A stretch of DNA of 64,000 nucleotides, from positions 372,001-436,000 of the forward strand of contig NZ_NPMR01000001.1 in assembly GCF_002245215.1 (NCBI RefSeq), given 5' to 3'. This document shows, piece after piece, positions 21,923-31,512 of the stretch. The translations under genes were made by a program, and so were the position numbers. The first letter of the stretch is position 1, and the number at the start of each line of letters is the position of its first letter. Under the pieces are notes generated by a model. It saw nothing but the letters and a program-made list of their open reading frames with translations, had not been told where the DNA came from and did no database searches. Source of the stretch: Microbacterium sp. Yaish 1. Its GTDB lineage: Bacteria; Actinomycetota; Actinomycetes; Actinomycetales; Microbacteriaceae.

Positions 21923-23242
21923 TCAGTCCCCCTCCACGCGCAGCACCGAGACGACGCGCTTGACGACGCCGCTCTCGCCGAGCGAGGCGACGGCGTCGCT
22001 GAGGTCCTGCTCGCGGGCGGTGTGGGTGCCGATGACCAGGCGGGCGGTCTGGACGTCGCCGTCGGCGACGATCGTCTGCTCGAGCGTCGCCACCGAGACG
22101 TTGCCGTCGCTGAGCAGCCCGGCCACCGCGGCGAGGACGCCGGAGCGGTCGTCGACCTCGAGCGTGATCTGGTAGCGCGTCGTGACGTGTCCGATCGGGA
22201 CGACCGGCAGGTTCGCCCGCGTGGACTCCCCCACGCCCACGCCGCCGGCGATGTGGCGGCGGGCGGCCGAGACGACGTCGCCCAGCACGGCCGACGCGGT
22301 CTGCACGCCGCCCGCGCCGGCGCCGTAGAACATGAGGTCGCCGGCGGCCTCCGCCTGTACGAAGACGGCATTGTTGGCTCCGTGGACACTCGCGAGCGGA
22401 TGCTCGCGCGGGACGAGCGCGGGGTACACACGCACCGAGATCGTCTCGCCGGACGGCGACACCTCGGCGTCGGCGAGACGCTCGCACACGGCGAGGAGCT
22501 TGATGACGTAGCCGGCCTTGCGTGCGGCATCCATCATGTCGGCGTCGATCTGGGTGATGCCCTCGCGGTGCACGGCGTTCAGCGGCACGGCGGTGTGGAA
22601 AGCGAGCGAGGCCAGGATCGCGGCCTTCTGGGCAGCGTCGTACCCCTCGACGTCGGCCGTCGGGTCGGCCTCGGCGTACCCGAGCGCCTGCGCGTCGGCC
22701 AAGACGTCGGCGAAATCCGACCCCTCGCGGTCCATGCGGTCGAGGATGTAGTTCGTCGTGCCGTTGACGATCCCCATGATGCGCTGCACCCGGTCGCCGG
22801 CGAGCGAGTCGCGCAGCGGACGGATGATCGGGATGGCGCCGGCCGCGGCCGCTTCGTAGTAGATCGACGCGCCGACCTGGTCGGCCGCTTCGAAGAGCTC
22901 GGGACCATGGGTGGCCAGCAGCGCCTTGTTCGCCGTCACGATGTCGGCTCCGGCGCCGATCGCCTGGAGGATGCTCGTGCGCGCGGGCTCGATGCCGCCC
23001 ATGAGCTCGATGACGATGTCGGAGCCGACCAGGAGCGGCTCCGGGTCGGTCGTCAGCAGCTCGCGGGGCAGGTCGACGTCTCGCGGCGCGTCGATGTCGC
23101 GCACCGAGATGCCCACGAGGTCGAGGGCGGCTCCGGCGCGATCGGCCAGTTCGTCTCCGTGCTTGAGCAACAGGGCGGCGACCTGCGAGCCGACGGCGCC
23201 GGCTCCGAGCAGGGCCACGCGCAGGCGGCGATAGTCCGTCAT
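21923..23242 (-). CDS. hom: homoserine dehydrogenase
   Basis: A 439-aa NAD(P)H-dependent enzyme reducing aspartate semialdehyde to homoserine. The N-terminal Rossmann motif is [14 protein letters not shown]. The catalytic region carries NGTTNYIL and the Lys/Glu-containing segment [26 protein letters not shown]-terminal ACT domain begins near residue 350 ([21 protein letters not shown]), which points to allosteric feedback, usually by threonine. Its ATG overlaps the lysA stop by 4 nt. Confidence 0.95.
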   Translation of the reverse strand: MTDYRRLRVALLGAGAVGSQVAALLLKHGDELADRAGAALDLVGISVRDIDAPRDVDLPRELLTTDPEPLLVGSDIVIELMGGIEPARTSILQAIGAGADIVTANKALLATHGPELFEAADQVGASIYYEAAAAGAIPIIRPLRDSLAGDRVQRIMGIVNGTTNYILDRMDREGSDFADVLADAQALGYAEADPTADVEGYDAAQKAAILASLAFHTAVPLNAVHREGITQIDADMMDAARKAGYVIKLLAVCERLADAEVSPSGETISVRVYPALVPREHPLASVHGANNAVFVQAEAAGDLMFYGAGAGGVQTASAVLGDVVSAARRHIAGGVGVGESTRANLPVVPIGHVTTRYQITLEVDDRSGVLAAVAGLLSDGNVSVATLEQTIVADGDVQTARLVIGTHTAREQDLSDAVASLGESGVVKRVVSVLRVEGD

Positions 23243-24648
23243 TCGGCTCCTTCTGTGGGGATGCCCGCGTCGCGGGCGAGCAGGTCATCGATCGTCTCGC
23301 CGCGGACGATCACCCGGGCGACGCCGTCCGAGACGGCGACGACGGGCGGGCGGGGGACGTAGTTGTAATTGCTGGCGAGCGAGTAGCAGTAGGCACCCGT
23401 CGCCGGGACGGCCAGCAGATCGCCCGGGGTGACGTCGGCGGGCAGGTATTCGGCATCGACGACGATGTCTCCCGACTCGCAGTGCCGCCCCACGACACGC
23501 GAGAGCGCGGCGGGCGCGTCGCTGCGGCGGTTCGCGACCCGCGCCGAGTACGCCGCGCCATAGAGCGCGGGCCGCGCGTTGTCGCTCATGCCGCCGTCGA
23601 CGCTGACGTAGAGGCGCTCGAGCTCGTCGCTGACGCGGACGGGCTTGGTGGTGCCGACCTCGTACAGGGTCACCCCGGCGCGGCCGACGATGGCGCGACC
23701 GGGCTCGAAGGCGAGCGTCGGCAGCGGGATGCCGTGGACCTCGCATTCCCGCGCGACGGCCGCGACGATGCCGTCGGCCAGCTCTTCGATCGGAGTGGGG
23801 TCGTCGGCGCTCGTATACGCGATGCCGAAACCGCCGCCGAGGTTCAGCACCGGCACGTCGCCGCCACCGAGAAGGCGGGCATGAACGGCCACGAGCCGCG
23901 ACGCCGACTCGGCGAAGCCCGCGGTGCCGAAGATCTGCGATCCGATGTGGCAGTGCAGCCCGAGGAACCGGAGCGAGGGGAGCTCGCGGACGCGAGCGAC
24001 CACGGCCTCGGCATCCGCCAGAGCGAAGCCGAACTTCTGGTCTTCGTGGGCCGTCGCGAGGAAGTCGTGGGTCTCGGCGTGCACGCCGCTGTTGACCCGG
24101 ACGAGCACCGGCTGCACCGCCCCGCGGGCGGCCGCGATCTCGGCTAGCCGATCGATCTCGATGAGGCTGTCGACGATGACGGAGCCGACCCCCAGCTCGA
24201 CGGCACGCGCCAGCTCGAGCCGCGACTTGTTGTTGCCGTGCAGCCCGATGCGCGACGGATCCGCTCCGGCCGCCAGCGCGACGGCGAGCTCACCGCCGGT
24301 GGCGACGTCGACCGCGAGCCCCTCCGCCGTCACCCAGCGGACGATCTCGGTGCTCAGGAACGCCTTTCCGGCGTAGTACACGCGCGCAGTCGTGCCGTGA
24401 CGTGCGGCGGCGTCGTCGAACGCCTGACGCACGCGGCGCGCCTGCGCGACGACGGCATCCTGATCGACCACGTAGAGAGGCGTGCCGAATCGCTCGGCCA
24501 AGTCGGTCGCCGCGATACCGCCGATCGACAGCGCGCCGCTGTCGTCGCGCCCGGCGCGGGGCGGCCAGACGGCCTCGACCAGTGCGTTGACGTCGGCGGG
24601 AGGAAGCAGCCATTCCGGCACGGCAGGGCGGACGTCGGACGCGGACAC
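23239..24648 (-). CDS. lysA: diaminopimelate decarboxylase
   Basis: A 469-aa fold-III PLP enzyme making lysine from meso-diaminopimelate. The PLP lysine is in VYYAGKAF, the phosphate loop in NLGGGFGIAY and the active-site Cys near VGRHCESGDI. An N-terminal extension of ~35 residues (PEWLLPPADVNALVEAVWP) is typical of actinobacterial LysA. The start is GTG. It is the first gene of the lysA-hom-thrC-thrB unit, with argS further upstream. Confidence 0.95.
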   Translation of the reverse strand: MSASDVRPAVPEWLLPPADVNALVEAVWPPRAGRDDSGALSIGGIAATDLAERFGTPLYVVDQDAVVAQARRVRQAFDDAAARHGTTARVYYAGKAFLSTEIVRWVTAEGLAVDVATGGELAVALAAGADPSRIGLHGNNKSRLELARAVELGVGSVIVDSLIEIDRLAEIAAARGAVQPVLVRVNSGVHAETHDFLATAHEDQKFGFALADAEAVVARVRELPSLRFLGLHCHIGSQIFGTAGFAESASRLVAVHARLLGGGDVPVLNLGGGFGIAYTSADDPTPIEELADGIVAAVARECEVHGIPLPTLAFEPGRAIVGRAGVTLYEVGTTKPVRVSDELERLYVSVDGGMSDNARPALYGAAYSARVANRRSDAPAALSRVVGRHCESGDIVVDAEYLPADVTPGDLLAVPATGAYCYSLASNYNYVPRPPVVAVSDGVARVIVRGETIDDLLARDAGIPTEGAE

Positions 24649-24782
24649 GGGAACACCAATCGGGAGAGACGCTGACCGTCCGGCAGACGAGGCCGCGACG
24701 GTGCCGCCAGTCTAGGACACCGGCCGCGCGGGGCTCGTCCGTGTGACCGCCGACGGCGACGGCTCCCGGACGGCGAGCCCCG

Positions 24783-25379
24783 TCACGACGACGGAAGGTC
24801 GTTCTCCCCCGCGAGCCGCGAGACCGCCCGGCGGATACGCGCCGCCCGCGCAGCATCCGACGGCGCGCTCAGGACAGGATGCAGGACGGAGTACCGCTCG
24901 GCGGCGCGGAGCGCTGCGAACCGGCGGGATGCCGCGGGCGAGGCCGCCAGCGCCGCCTCGAGGTCGGCCGGCACCGCGGCCCGGGCCTGGCCGGCGTAAG
25001 CGCGTTCCCAGCGCCCGTCGGCCTGCGCACGCTCGACCTCCATCCGGCCGCGGGGACGCATGCGACCCTCCGCGACCAGCCGCTCGATGATCCCCACATT
25101 GCGGAGCGACTAGATCGAACGGGCGCGGCGCGGCGTGAAGAGCTGCAGGAAAGTGGCCTCATCGCGGGAGTTGCGCCGCCCGTCGATCCAGCCGCTGCAG
25201 AGCGCCTCGTCGAGCGCCTCGGCGTACGTCAGCGACGTCGGGTCCGTCACGTTCTTCTTGGCGAGAACCAGCCGCACGCCGTCGGAGTCGGACTCGTGGA
25301 CATCGAGCCAGGCACGCCACGCGGCCGCATCCGAGACGACGAGAAGAGGCGGACCGGCGGCATCCGCTGTCATGAGCAC
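24783..25379 (-). pseudogene. YdeI/OmpD-associated family gene interrupted by one in-frame TAG
   Basis: Two open stretches lie in exactly the same frame and together make one YdeI-family protein of about 198 aa. The first (25379 to 25113) begins MLMTADAAGPPLLVVSDAAAW and contains the family block EALCSGWIDGRRN and LQLFTPRRARSI. A TAG stop at 25110-25112 follows, where family members have Trp (TGG) in PRRxRSxWSxxNV. The frame then continues SLRNVGIIERLVAEGRM to a normal stop. One G-to-A change explains the break. It is either a recent loss of function or a base-call error. YdeI proteins are linked to bacteriocin and peptide resistance and stress, and their mechanism is unclear. Confidence 0.8.
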
Positions 25380-25411
25380 TCCACGCTTGTAGCCTGGCGC
25401 AGGAGGCGACC

Positions 25412-25924
25412 ATGGGCAATGACACCGATGATGCAGCGGGACTCGATGAGCGCATCGGTGCGCTGAAGGAACGCATCTACGCCACCGTGACCGGACTGGC
25501 GATCCTCGCGGGGCTCTTCACCGCCGAGCACGTCACGGTCACCGAGTCGATCTTCGCCCTCGCGGTCGGCATCTTCGCGATCGCCGCCGCCGGCTTCGTC
25601 GCCGAGGTCATCGCCCATCAGATCGGGCATCGCCAGTTTCCGAGCGGACCAGAGCTGGCGGTCATGGCGCGGACGGCCGTGGTCGCCCTCGGAACCGCGT
25701 CGCTCCCCCTGCTCGCACTGGTGTTCGCTCTGCTCGACCTCATCGACCTCGACACGGCGCTGATCATCGGGATCATCGCCGACGCGGCGGTGCTGGTCGG
25801 TGTCGTGCTGCTCGCCAGCGCGCGCACGGGTCTGAGCGCGCTGCAGCGTCTTGTCGCATCCGCGCTGCTGCTCGGGCTGGTCGCCGTGGTCGCCGTCGCG
25901 CTGCTCCTCGCCCACGGCCACTGA
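25412..25924 (+). CDS. small integral membrane protein, function unknown
   Basis: A 170-aa protein with about four or five hydrophobic helices after a short charged N-terminus (MGNDTDDAAGLDERIGALKERI). The first helix pair has an acidic and His residue (LFTAEHVTVTESIF), and a cytosolic or polar loop follows (VIAHQIGHRQFPSGPEL). GGAGG lies upstream of the ATG. It diverges from the broken YdeI-type gene and converges with the DUF2993 gene. I do not recognise the family. Confidence 0.65.
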   Translation: MGNDTDDAAGLDERIGALKERIYATVTGLAILAGLFTAEHVTVTESIFALAVGIFAIAAAGFVAEVIAHQIGHRQFPSGPELAVMARTAVVALGTASLPLLALVFALLDLIDLDTALIIGIIADAAVLVGVVLLASARTGLSALQRLVASALLLGLVAVVAVALLLAHGH

Positions 25925-25943
25925 GCGCGATGAGGCGGCCGGC

Positions 25944-26768
25944 TCAGGCGCAGGTGCCGTCGGCCTGAAGCGCCGGGTCGCGGATGATCGCTCCGTCCAC
26001 GTCGACCTCGGCGACCAGAGCGCCGCGTTCGACGCGCACCTCGCGCAGCGTCAGCCCGGCGGGAAGACGATCGCGGATGCAGATCGGGTAGTCGCGCAGC
26101 ACGCCGTCGGCGGCCGAGCCGAACCGCTGGCGGAGATCGTCGCCGGTCAGCTCAGCGCCGCCGAGCCGCACGGCGGCGGGCGTGAGAACGATGTCACCGT
26201 CCACGGCGCTCGGCGTCAGGTCGAGACCGAGCGGAACCGAGAGCGCGAACAGCGGCATCTCGACCTCCACCGTCACGTTCGGCGGATCGAGCTCGCCCCC
26301 CGCGCCCGAGACTCCGGAGACCTGCGAGAGCAGCGTTTCGAGCTGGTCCTCCGCGAACACCACGGTCGCCTCCGCCGACCCGATGTCGCCCCCGTCGGCT
26401 CGGATCGGAACATCGGTCGCGCGCACCGACACGTCGGCCAGGACGTCACCGAGCGGGATGCCGTCGCTCGAAACGTCGAGGCGATCGAGCCGACCTCCGA
26501 TGACCTGGGGCAGCACCGGCTCATCGAAACCGACATCGATCTGCTGGTCTTCGGGCAGTGCGAGGCGGGTGATGATCTGCTCGCGCACGGTGTTCGTGAG
26601 GATGCTGCGCGTGATGCTCTCGGCGACGAACCACGCGGCGATCGCGAGGCCGACGACCACGACGAGAGCGATGATCCACGGCAGCGCCCGCCGCCGTCGC
26701 TTCGGCGGCACGGCGACAGCCTCGGGCAGCGGGAGAGTGGGCTGCGTGGCACCGCTCACGTCGGTCAC
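25944..26768 (-). CDS. DUF2993 / LmeA-like phospholipid-binding membrane-anchored protein
   Basis: A 274-aa protein with a cytosolic Lys/Arg-rich N-terminus, one transmembrane helix (about residues 28-50, ALPWIIALVVVVGLAIAAWFV) and an extracytoplasmic domain of the DUF2993 family. In mycobacteria the family member LmeA binds phospholipid and acts in lipomannan maturation. The GTG start overlaps the argS stop by 4 nt, so it is translated from the same transcript as argS. Its role here is inferred only from family. Confidence 0.75.
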   Translation of the reverse strand: MTDVSGATQPTLPLPEAVAVPPKRRRRALPWIIALVVVVGLAIAAWFVAESITRSILTNTVREQIITRLALPEDQQIDVGFDEPVLPQVIGGRLDRLDVSSDGIPLGDVLADVSVRATDVPIRADGGDIGSAEATVVFAEDQLETLLSQVSGVSGAGGELDPPNVTVEVEMPLFALSVPLGLDLTPSAVDGDIVLTPAAVRLGGAELTGDDLRQRFGSAADGVLRDYPICIRDRLPAGLTLREVRVERGALVAEVDVDGAIIRDPALQADGTCA

Positions 26769-28432
26769 ATCCGTTCGGGGGCGCTGACGCCCAGCAGGTC
26801 GAGCCCATTGCGCAGCACCTGTCCGGTGGCGTCGTTGAGCCAGAGGCGGGTGCGGTGGAGGTCGGTGACCTCCTCGTCGCCGAGCGGCGTGACCCGGCAG
26901 GTGTCGTACCAGCGGTGGTAGAGGCTCGCGAGCTCCTCGAGGTACCGGGCGACGCGGTGCGGCTCGCGCAATTCGGCGGCGAAGGCCACGATGCGCGGGA
27001 ACTCCTGGAGCGCGCCGAGGAGGGCCGACTCGGTCTCGTGGTCGAGCAGCTCCGGGGCGAACGCGTCGCGGGTGACGCCGGAGTCGGCGGCGTTGCGCGC
27101 GACGTTGTGCGTGCGGGCGTGCGCGTACTGCACGTAGAACACGGGGTTGTCGTTCGTGCGCTTCTGCAGGATCTCGGGATCGAGGGTCAGCGGCGAGTCG
27201 GCGGGGTAACGCGCGAGCGAGTAGCGCAGCGCGTCGGTGCCGAGCCAGTCGCGCAGGTCGTCGAGCTCGATGATATTGCCCGCACGCTTGGACAGGCGCG
27301 CACCGTTGACCGAGACGAGTTGGCCGATCAGCACCTCGATGTCCTTCTCGGGGTCGTCGCCGGCCGCGCCCGCGAGGGCCTTCAGACGGTGGACGTAGCC
27401 GTGGTGATCGGCGCCCAGCAGGTAGATCTTGTGCGCGAAACCGCGGTCGCCCTTGTTGAGGTAGTAGGCGGCGTCGGCGGCGAAGTAGGTGTACTCGCCG
27501 TTGGAACGGCGGATGACGCGGTCTTTGTCGTCACCGAAGTCGGTCGTCCGCACCCACACGGCGTCGTCCTGATCGAAGACGTGCCCCTGCGCCCGCAGGC
27601 GGTCGACGGCCTGGTCGACGAGACTCGGTCCGCCGTCGGCGGGGGTCGCGTGCAGCAGCCGCTCGCTGAAGAACACGTCGAAGTGCACGTTGAACTTCTC
27701 GAGCGAGTCCTTGAGGTCGGCCATCTGGAGCTCGTAGCCGAGGTCGAGCGCGACCTGCTCCTGCTCCTCGGGCGCGAGGGTCAGCAGATCGGGGCGCGCC
27801 GACAGCACGCGCTGCGCGAGGTCGTCGATGTAGGCGCCCGGGTAGCCGTCTTCGGGCGTGGGCTCTCCCTTGGCGCTCGCGAGCACCGAACGGCCGAACC
27901 GCTGCATCTGCGCGCCCGCGTCGTTGATGTAGAACTCGCGGACGAGCTCGGCCCCACTGGCGAGCAGGAGACGGGCGATCGCGTCGCCGAGCGCTGCCCA
28001 CCGCGTGTGTCCGATGTGCATGGGCCCCGTCGGGTTCGCGCTGACGAACTCCAGGTTGATCGAGTTGCCGGCCTGGCTGTCATTGCGGCCGAACGCGGCC
28101 CCGGCCTCGACGATCTCTCGTGCGAGCGCGCCGGCGGCGGCGGCATCCAGGCGGATGTTGATGAACCCGGGACCGGCGACCTCGACGGATGCCACACCCG
28201 GCGTCTCGGCGAGCGCCGCCGCGATCTCGGCAGCGAACTCACGCGGGTTCGTGCCGACGCGCTTGGCCAGCTTCATCGCCGCGTTGGACGCCCAATCGCC
28301 GTGGTCGCGGTTCTTGGGACGCTCGAAGACGAAGTCGGCGGCGGTGAGGCCATCGCTCGAGCCGGGGCGTCGCGCCTCGGCGAGCGGGGCGACGACGGAC
28401 AGGAGGGCTTCGGCGAGAGCATCGGGATTCAT
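26765..28432 (-). CDS. argS: arginyl-tRNA synthetase
   Basis: A 555-aa class I synthetase charging tRNA-Arg. The HIGH motif is in PTGPMHIGHTRWAALG, the KMSKS-like loop appears as GARLSKRAGN, and the C-terminal DALR anticodon-binding domain ends in the characteristic NGLDLLGVSAPERM. The N-terminal Add-1 domain (residues 1-110) is present. It is the first gene upstream of the lys/thr region. A tRNA-Arg gene lies in the window at 32969. Confidence 0.96.
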   Translation of the reverse strand: MNPDALAEALLSVVAPLAEARRPGSSDGLTAADFVFERPKNRDHGDWASNAAMKLAKRVGTNPREFAAEIAAALAETPGVASVEVAGPGFINIRLDAAAAGALAREIVEAGAAFGRNDSQAGNSINLEFVSANPTGPMHIGHTRWAALGDAIARLLLASGAELVREFYINDAGAQMQRFGRSVLASAKGEPTPEDGYPGAYIDDLAQRVLSARPDLLTLAPEEQEQVALDLGYELQMADLKDSLEKFNVHFDVFFSERLLHATPADGGPSLVDQAVDRLRAQGHVFDQDDAVWVRTTDFGDDKDRVIRRSNGEYTYFAADAAYYLNKGDRGFAHKIYLLGADHHGYVHRLKALAGAAGDDPEKDIEVLIGQLVSVNGARLSKRAGNIIELDDLRDWLGTDALRYSLARYPADSPLTLDPEILQKRTNDNPVFYVQYAHARTHNVARNAADSGVTRDAFAPELLDHETESALLGALQEFPRIVAFAAELREPHRVARYLEELASLYHRWYDTCRVTPLGDEEVTDLHRTRLWLNDATGQVLRNGLDLLGVSAPERM

Positions 28433-28491
28433 AGCCCTCCGATTCTAGGCGGGCGGCCGCGGGCCCGATGCTGAACGTCTCGGCGACGGCA

Positions 28492-29319
28492 TCACGCGAG
28501 GGTGATGAACGCCGCGTGATCGTCTCGGGCGGGATCGTCGACGGTCGCGTCTCCCCCGGCGACCTCGGCATCGACGCGCAGATGCGTGAGCGCGACGTTG
28601 CCGCCGTAGTAGCTGAGGAACGCGCAGTCGGCGGCATCCCGGCCGGTCGCGATCCGGACGAGACCGCGGCGGTTCGACAGCCGGGTCGCGTCGATGACGT
28701 GCCAGGCCCCGTCGACATACGCCTCGGCGACCGCGTGGAAATCCATCGGGCGCAGCCCCGGTGCGTAGCAGGCGGCATAGCGCGCGGGAACGTCCATCGC
28801 GCGCAGCAGCGCGATGACGAGGTGGGCGTAGTCGCGGCACACCCCCTGTCCGGTCGCGAGGGTCGTGACCGCGGAGTCGGTGCCGAGGCTGAGGCCGGGG
28901 GCGTAGGCCGTGTTCGTGGCCACGAAGTCGCTGATCGCCGAGACCAGTTCGCGCCCCTGCAGGCCGCGGAACTGCCGGCGCGCGTGCGCGAACACCTCGT
29001 CGGACTGCGCATAGCGGCTCGGTCGCAGGTACGCGATGGTCTCGAGCTCGCTGGTCGGCGCTGGGGCGGCGGTGCCGTCGACGACCGCCCGGTAGCGGAT
29101 CGCGATCGTCCCCGCCTCGCCCGCGACCCGGTGGATGCGGGTGCCCGCGGGAGACGCCGGCGGGTCGACGATCTCGGAGACGGAGAGCGAGCGGCCGGCG
29201 AGCGTGATGCCCAGTTCTTCGTTGCGGAAAGACGCCGTGCGCGACGCGGCGATCTGCAGGATGACGTCGACGGGACCGGTCAGCTGGAGGTCGAGTTCGG
29301 CCGTCAGGATGCGCTGCAC
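28492..29319 (-). CDS. transglutaminase-like cysteine protease family protein
   Basis: A 275-aa protein with an N-terminal beta-rich region and a transglutaminase core. The catalytic Cys lies in LATGQGVCRDYAHLVIALLRAMDVPARY, His in MDFHAVAEAYVDG and Asp in WHVIDATRLS, the complete triad. No signal peptide is visible, so it is probably cytosolic. Related bacterial proteins are often found with ATP-grasp or proteasome-like systems, none of which is seen here. The start is GTG. Confidence 0.8.
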   Translation of the reverse strand: MQRILTAELDLQLTGPVDVILQIAASRTASFRNEELGITLAGRSLSVSEIVDPPASPAGTRIHRVAGEAGTIAIRYRAVVDGTAAPAPTSELETIAYLRPSRYAQSDEVFAHARRQFRGLQGRELVSAISDFVATNTAYAPGLSLGTDSAVTTLATGQGVCRDYAHLVIALLRAMDVPARYAACYAPGLRPMDFHAVAEAYVDGAWHVIDATRLSNRRGLVRIATGRDAADCAFLSYYGGNVALTHLRVDAEVAGGDATVDDPARDDHAAFITLA

Positions 29320-29423
29320 CGGGTAATCCTCGCACGCAGCGAAGCGCCGTCGGGCCGCTCCCGGCGGTGATCGGATCGGCCGCGATGAGAGGCTCGGGGT
29401 CGGCCATGAAACGAGGAGCCCTC

Positions 29424-29831
29424 ATGTCGAAGACCGTCACCCTCATCCGCGCGTCATCCCTGTCGGATGCCGCTGAGTACGCGTACGCCGCCACCGCCCC
29501 CGCGGACGCGCGCCTCATCTTCCTCGCCGGTTCCTGCCCGCTCGCCACCGACGGGTCGACGGTCGGCGTCGGCGACTACGCCGCCCAGGCGGCATCCTGC
29601 ATCGAGAACATGAGAGGGGCGCTCGCCGCTGCCGGCGCGGGGATCGAGAACGTCATCAGCACCCGCGTGCTCGTCGCCTCGAGCTCGCAGGCCGACCTCG
29701 TCACGGCTTGGGAGGTCGTGCGCGACGCCTTCGGCGACCACGACGTGCCCAGTACCTTGATGGGTGTGACGGTGCTCGGCTACGACGACCAGCTGGTCGA
29801 GATCGAGGCGGTCGCCGCCGTCCGCGACTGA
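29424..29831 (+). CDS. RidA/YjgF-family protein
   Basis: A 135-aa RidA-superfamily protein. Members hydrolyse reactive enamine or imine intermediates of PLP enzymes, while other subgroups have different or unknown roles. It keeps the fold signature (LIFLAGSCPLATDGSTVGVGDYAAQAA, VISTRVLVASSSQADL, TLMGVTVLGYDDQLVEIEAVAAV). The canonical Arg of true RidA (xxRVxVxxxxD) is approximated by STRVLVAS. The ATG at 29424 has ACGAGGAG 6 nt upstream. It converges with the acetyltransferase gene 4 bp downstream. Confidence 0.78.
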   Translation: MSKTVTLIRASSLSDAAEYAYAATAPADARLIFLAGSCPLATDGSTVGVGDYAAQAASCIENMRGALAAAGAGIENVISTRVLVASSSQADLVTAWEVVRDAFGDHDVPSTLMGVTVLGYDDQLVEIEAVAAVRD

Positions 29832-29835
29832 GGGG

Positions 29836-30288
29836 TCAGGCCTCGGGCCGCGCGGTCCGCAGGACCATGCTCATCCCCGTGCGCGCCGGGGCGACGTCGG
29901 TGAACCCGCGCGACTCGTACAGACGGCGCCCGGGCGGATCAGCGGTGAGCGTGATGTAAGCGCCCTCGTCCGCACGGTCACGGATCTCGGCGAGCAGCTC
30001 GTCGAGGATGAGCGACCCGAAGCCGTTGCCCTGGTGCGCCGGAAGGGTGGCCATGTCTGCCACGAGGAAGTACCACCCGCCGTCGCCGACGATGCGCCCC
30101 ATCGCGACGCTCCGGCCGTCGGCGTCCGCGACGCGTCGGAACGCCCACGTGCCCGCGATCGCAGCCGCAGCCTGCGCCGGCGTCTTGGGCGACAGCCCGC
30201 TCTCGGCGCGCAGAGCGACGTAATCCGCCACGCTCGGAGGCGTGGTGTGCAGCGTGTAACCGGGGGGAAGCGGGCGATCGGGAGTCAC
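29836..30288 (-). CDS. GNAT-family N-acetyltransferase
   Basis: A 150-aa single-domain GNAT protein. The acetyl-CoA loop is seen in ATLPAHQGNGFGSLILDELL (Q-x-x-G-x-G), with the final strand RLYESRGFTDVAP. The N-terminus LPPGYTLHTTPPSVADYVALRAESGLSPKT is shared with a subgroup of small-molecule acetyltransferases. The substrate is unknown. The start is GTG. Confidence 0.78.
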   Translation of the reverse strand: MTPDRPLPPGYTLHTTPPSVADYVALRAESGLSPKTPAQAAAAIAGTWAFRRVADADGRSVAMGRIVGDGGWYFLVADMATLPAHQGNGFGSLILDELLAEIRDRADEGAYITLTADPPGRRLYESRGFTDVAPARTGMSMVLRTARPEA

Positions 30289-30327
30289 CCGTCCTTCCTA
30301 CCCGATCGGATGACGTACCCTCAGCGT

Positions 30328-31134
30328 GTGCGAACCCGAAACGCCCGTCCCCGCCGCAGAAGCGTGTGGGCCGTCTCGGCGATCTCGGCCGCCGTGGTCG
30401 CGCTGGCGCTGACGGCGTTCCTGCGCCCCTGGGCGGCGCCCACGGCGGCGCCGGTGGCAGCCGCCCCCGGCACGGTCGCCAGGATCGAGGCGGCGCCGCT
30501 CGCGCTTCCCACGGATGCGCGCGTTCTGATCTTCGGCGACTCGTGGACGTACGGCTCCGCGGCATCCGATCCGACGCTCGGGTACGCGTATGTCGTCGCT
30601 CAGCGAACGGGGTGGACGACGATCGTCGACGGCGTTCGCGGCAGCGGCTACCTCAAGCCGGGCATCGACGGGCCCTCGTTCGGTGACCGAATCGCCGCGC
30701 TCGACCCCGCGCTCGATCCCGACCTCGTGATCGTTCAGGGGTCGATCAACGACCGCAGGCAAGGTGCGGCCGGGTACCGCGACGCTGTGAACGCGGCGTG
30801 GGACGACCTCGCGGCGACCTACCCCGAAGCGCGCATCGTCGTACTCGGTCCGGCGCCGCAGGTGCTTCCCGTGGAGAGCGAGACGGCCCGCATCGACCGG
30901 GATCTCGCCGAGCTCGCCGGCGCCCGGGGCTGGTGGTACCTGTCCCCCATCGCCGAGGACTGGATCACCGAGGCCAACTACAGCGACGTCATCGACACGA
31001 GCGCCACGGGCCGCGACCACCCCTCGACGGCGGGGCACGCCTATCTCGCCGATCGCCTCGCGGCCGACGTCGCGGCGATCACCGAAGCACCGGTGGTCGC
31101 CGCCGAGCCCGCCCCCGAGCCGCTCGTCCCCTGA
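30328..31134 (+). CDS. secreted or membrane-anchored SGNH/GDSL hydrolase
   Basis: A 268-aa SGNH hydrolase (esterase/lipase superfamily). An Arg-rich N-terminus and one hydrophobic helix (SVWAVSAISAAVVALALTAF) act as signal or anchor. The SGNH blocks are complete: Ser in IFGDSWTYG, Gly in GVRGSGYL, Asn in QGSINDRR, and Asp/His in RDHPSTAGH. The GTG at 30328 was preferred because a TACCCT -10-like box ends 6 nt before it, suggesting a leaderless message. An in-frame ATG at 30310 is the alternative. The substrate is unknown and may be an acylated polysaccharide. Confidence 0.78.
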   Translation: MRTRNARPRRRSVWAVSAISAAVVALALTAFLRPWAAPTAAPVAAAPGTVARIEAAPLALPTDARVLIFGDSWTYGSAASDPTLGYAYVVAQRTGWTTIVDGVRGSGYLKPGIDGPSFGDRIAALDPALDPDLVIVQGSINDRRQGAAGYRDAVNAAWDDLAATYPEARIVVLGPAPQVLPVESETARIDRDLAELAGARGWWYLSPIAEDWITEANYSDVIDTSATGRDHPSTAGHAYLADRLAADVAAITEAPVVAAEPAPEPLVP

Positions 31135-31137
31135 GCC

Positions 31138-31158
31138 GCTGGCCTACGAAGGCCCAGC
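31138..31158. terminator. short hairpin at the convergent end of SGNH and NTF2-like genes
   Basis: GCTGGCCT pairs with AGGCC-C-AGC around a 4-nt ACGA loop. It sits between two converging genes 9 bp apart and overlaps the last codons of the minus-strand gene. It could end transcription both ways. Confidence 0.35.
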
Positions 31159-31512
31159 GCTGAGGTGCTCGTGCACCAGGCGCCAGCCCGAGCCGGTGCG
31201 GTGGAAGACGTTGGTCGCCCGACCGCGACCGCTTCGGGCTTGTCCGTCGATGTGTCCGCTCCACCGGTACGTGTAGACGGCCACCGCTGCGTCGGCGGCA
31301 TCCACGACCCACTCGACGTCCTCCGCCCCGTAGACCTCATCGGGAATGAGCGCCCATGTCCGCTCGAAGTAGGTGCGGACCGCCGCGAGGCCGACGCAGG
31401 TGGCATCGCCGAAGTAGTACACCGCGCTCGGGTCGAGCACCTGTTCGACCTCGTCGAAGTCGTGGGTGTTGGTTGCGGCGATATAGCGCGCCAGTGTCTC
31501 GGATGCGGTCAT
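31144..31512 (-). CDS. SnoaL/NTF2-like nuclear-transport-factor-2 fold protein
   Basis: A 122-aa single NTF2-like cone domain (ETLARYIAATNTHDFDEVEQVL, then the strand pattern ending FHRTGSGWRLVHEHLS). Stand-alone members are often annotated as ketosteroid isomerase-like, calcium/calmodulin kinase association domain-like or YybH-like, and no catalytic residue can be assigned. It is the last gene of a four-gene operon, its ATG overlapping the previous stop (ATGA). Confidence 0.72.
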   Translation of the reverse strand: MTASETLARYIAATNTHDFDEVEQVLDPSAVYYFGDATCVGLAAVRTYFERTWALIPDEVYGAEDVEWVVDAADAAVAVYTYRWSGHIDGQARSGRGRATNVFHRTGSGWRLVHEHLSAGPS

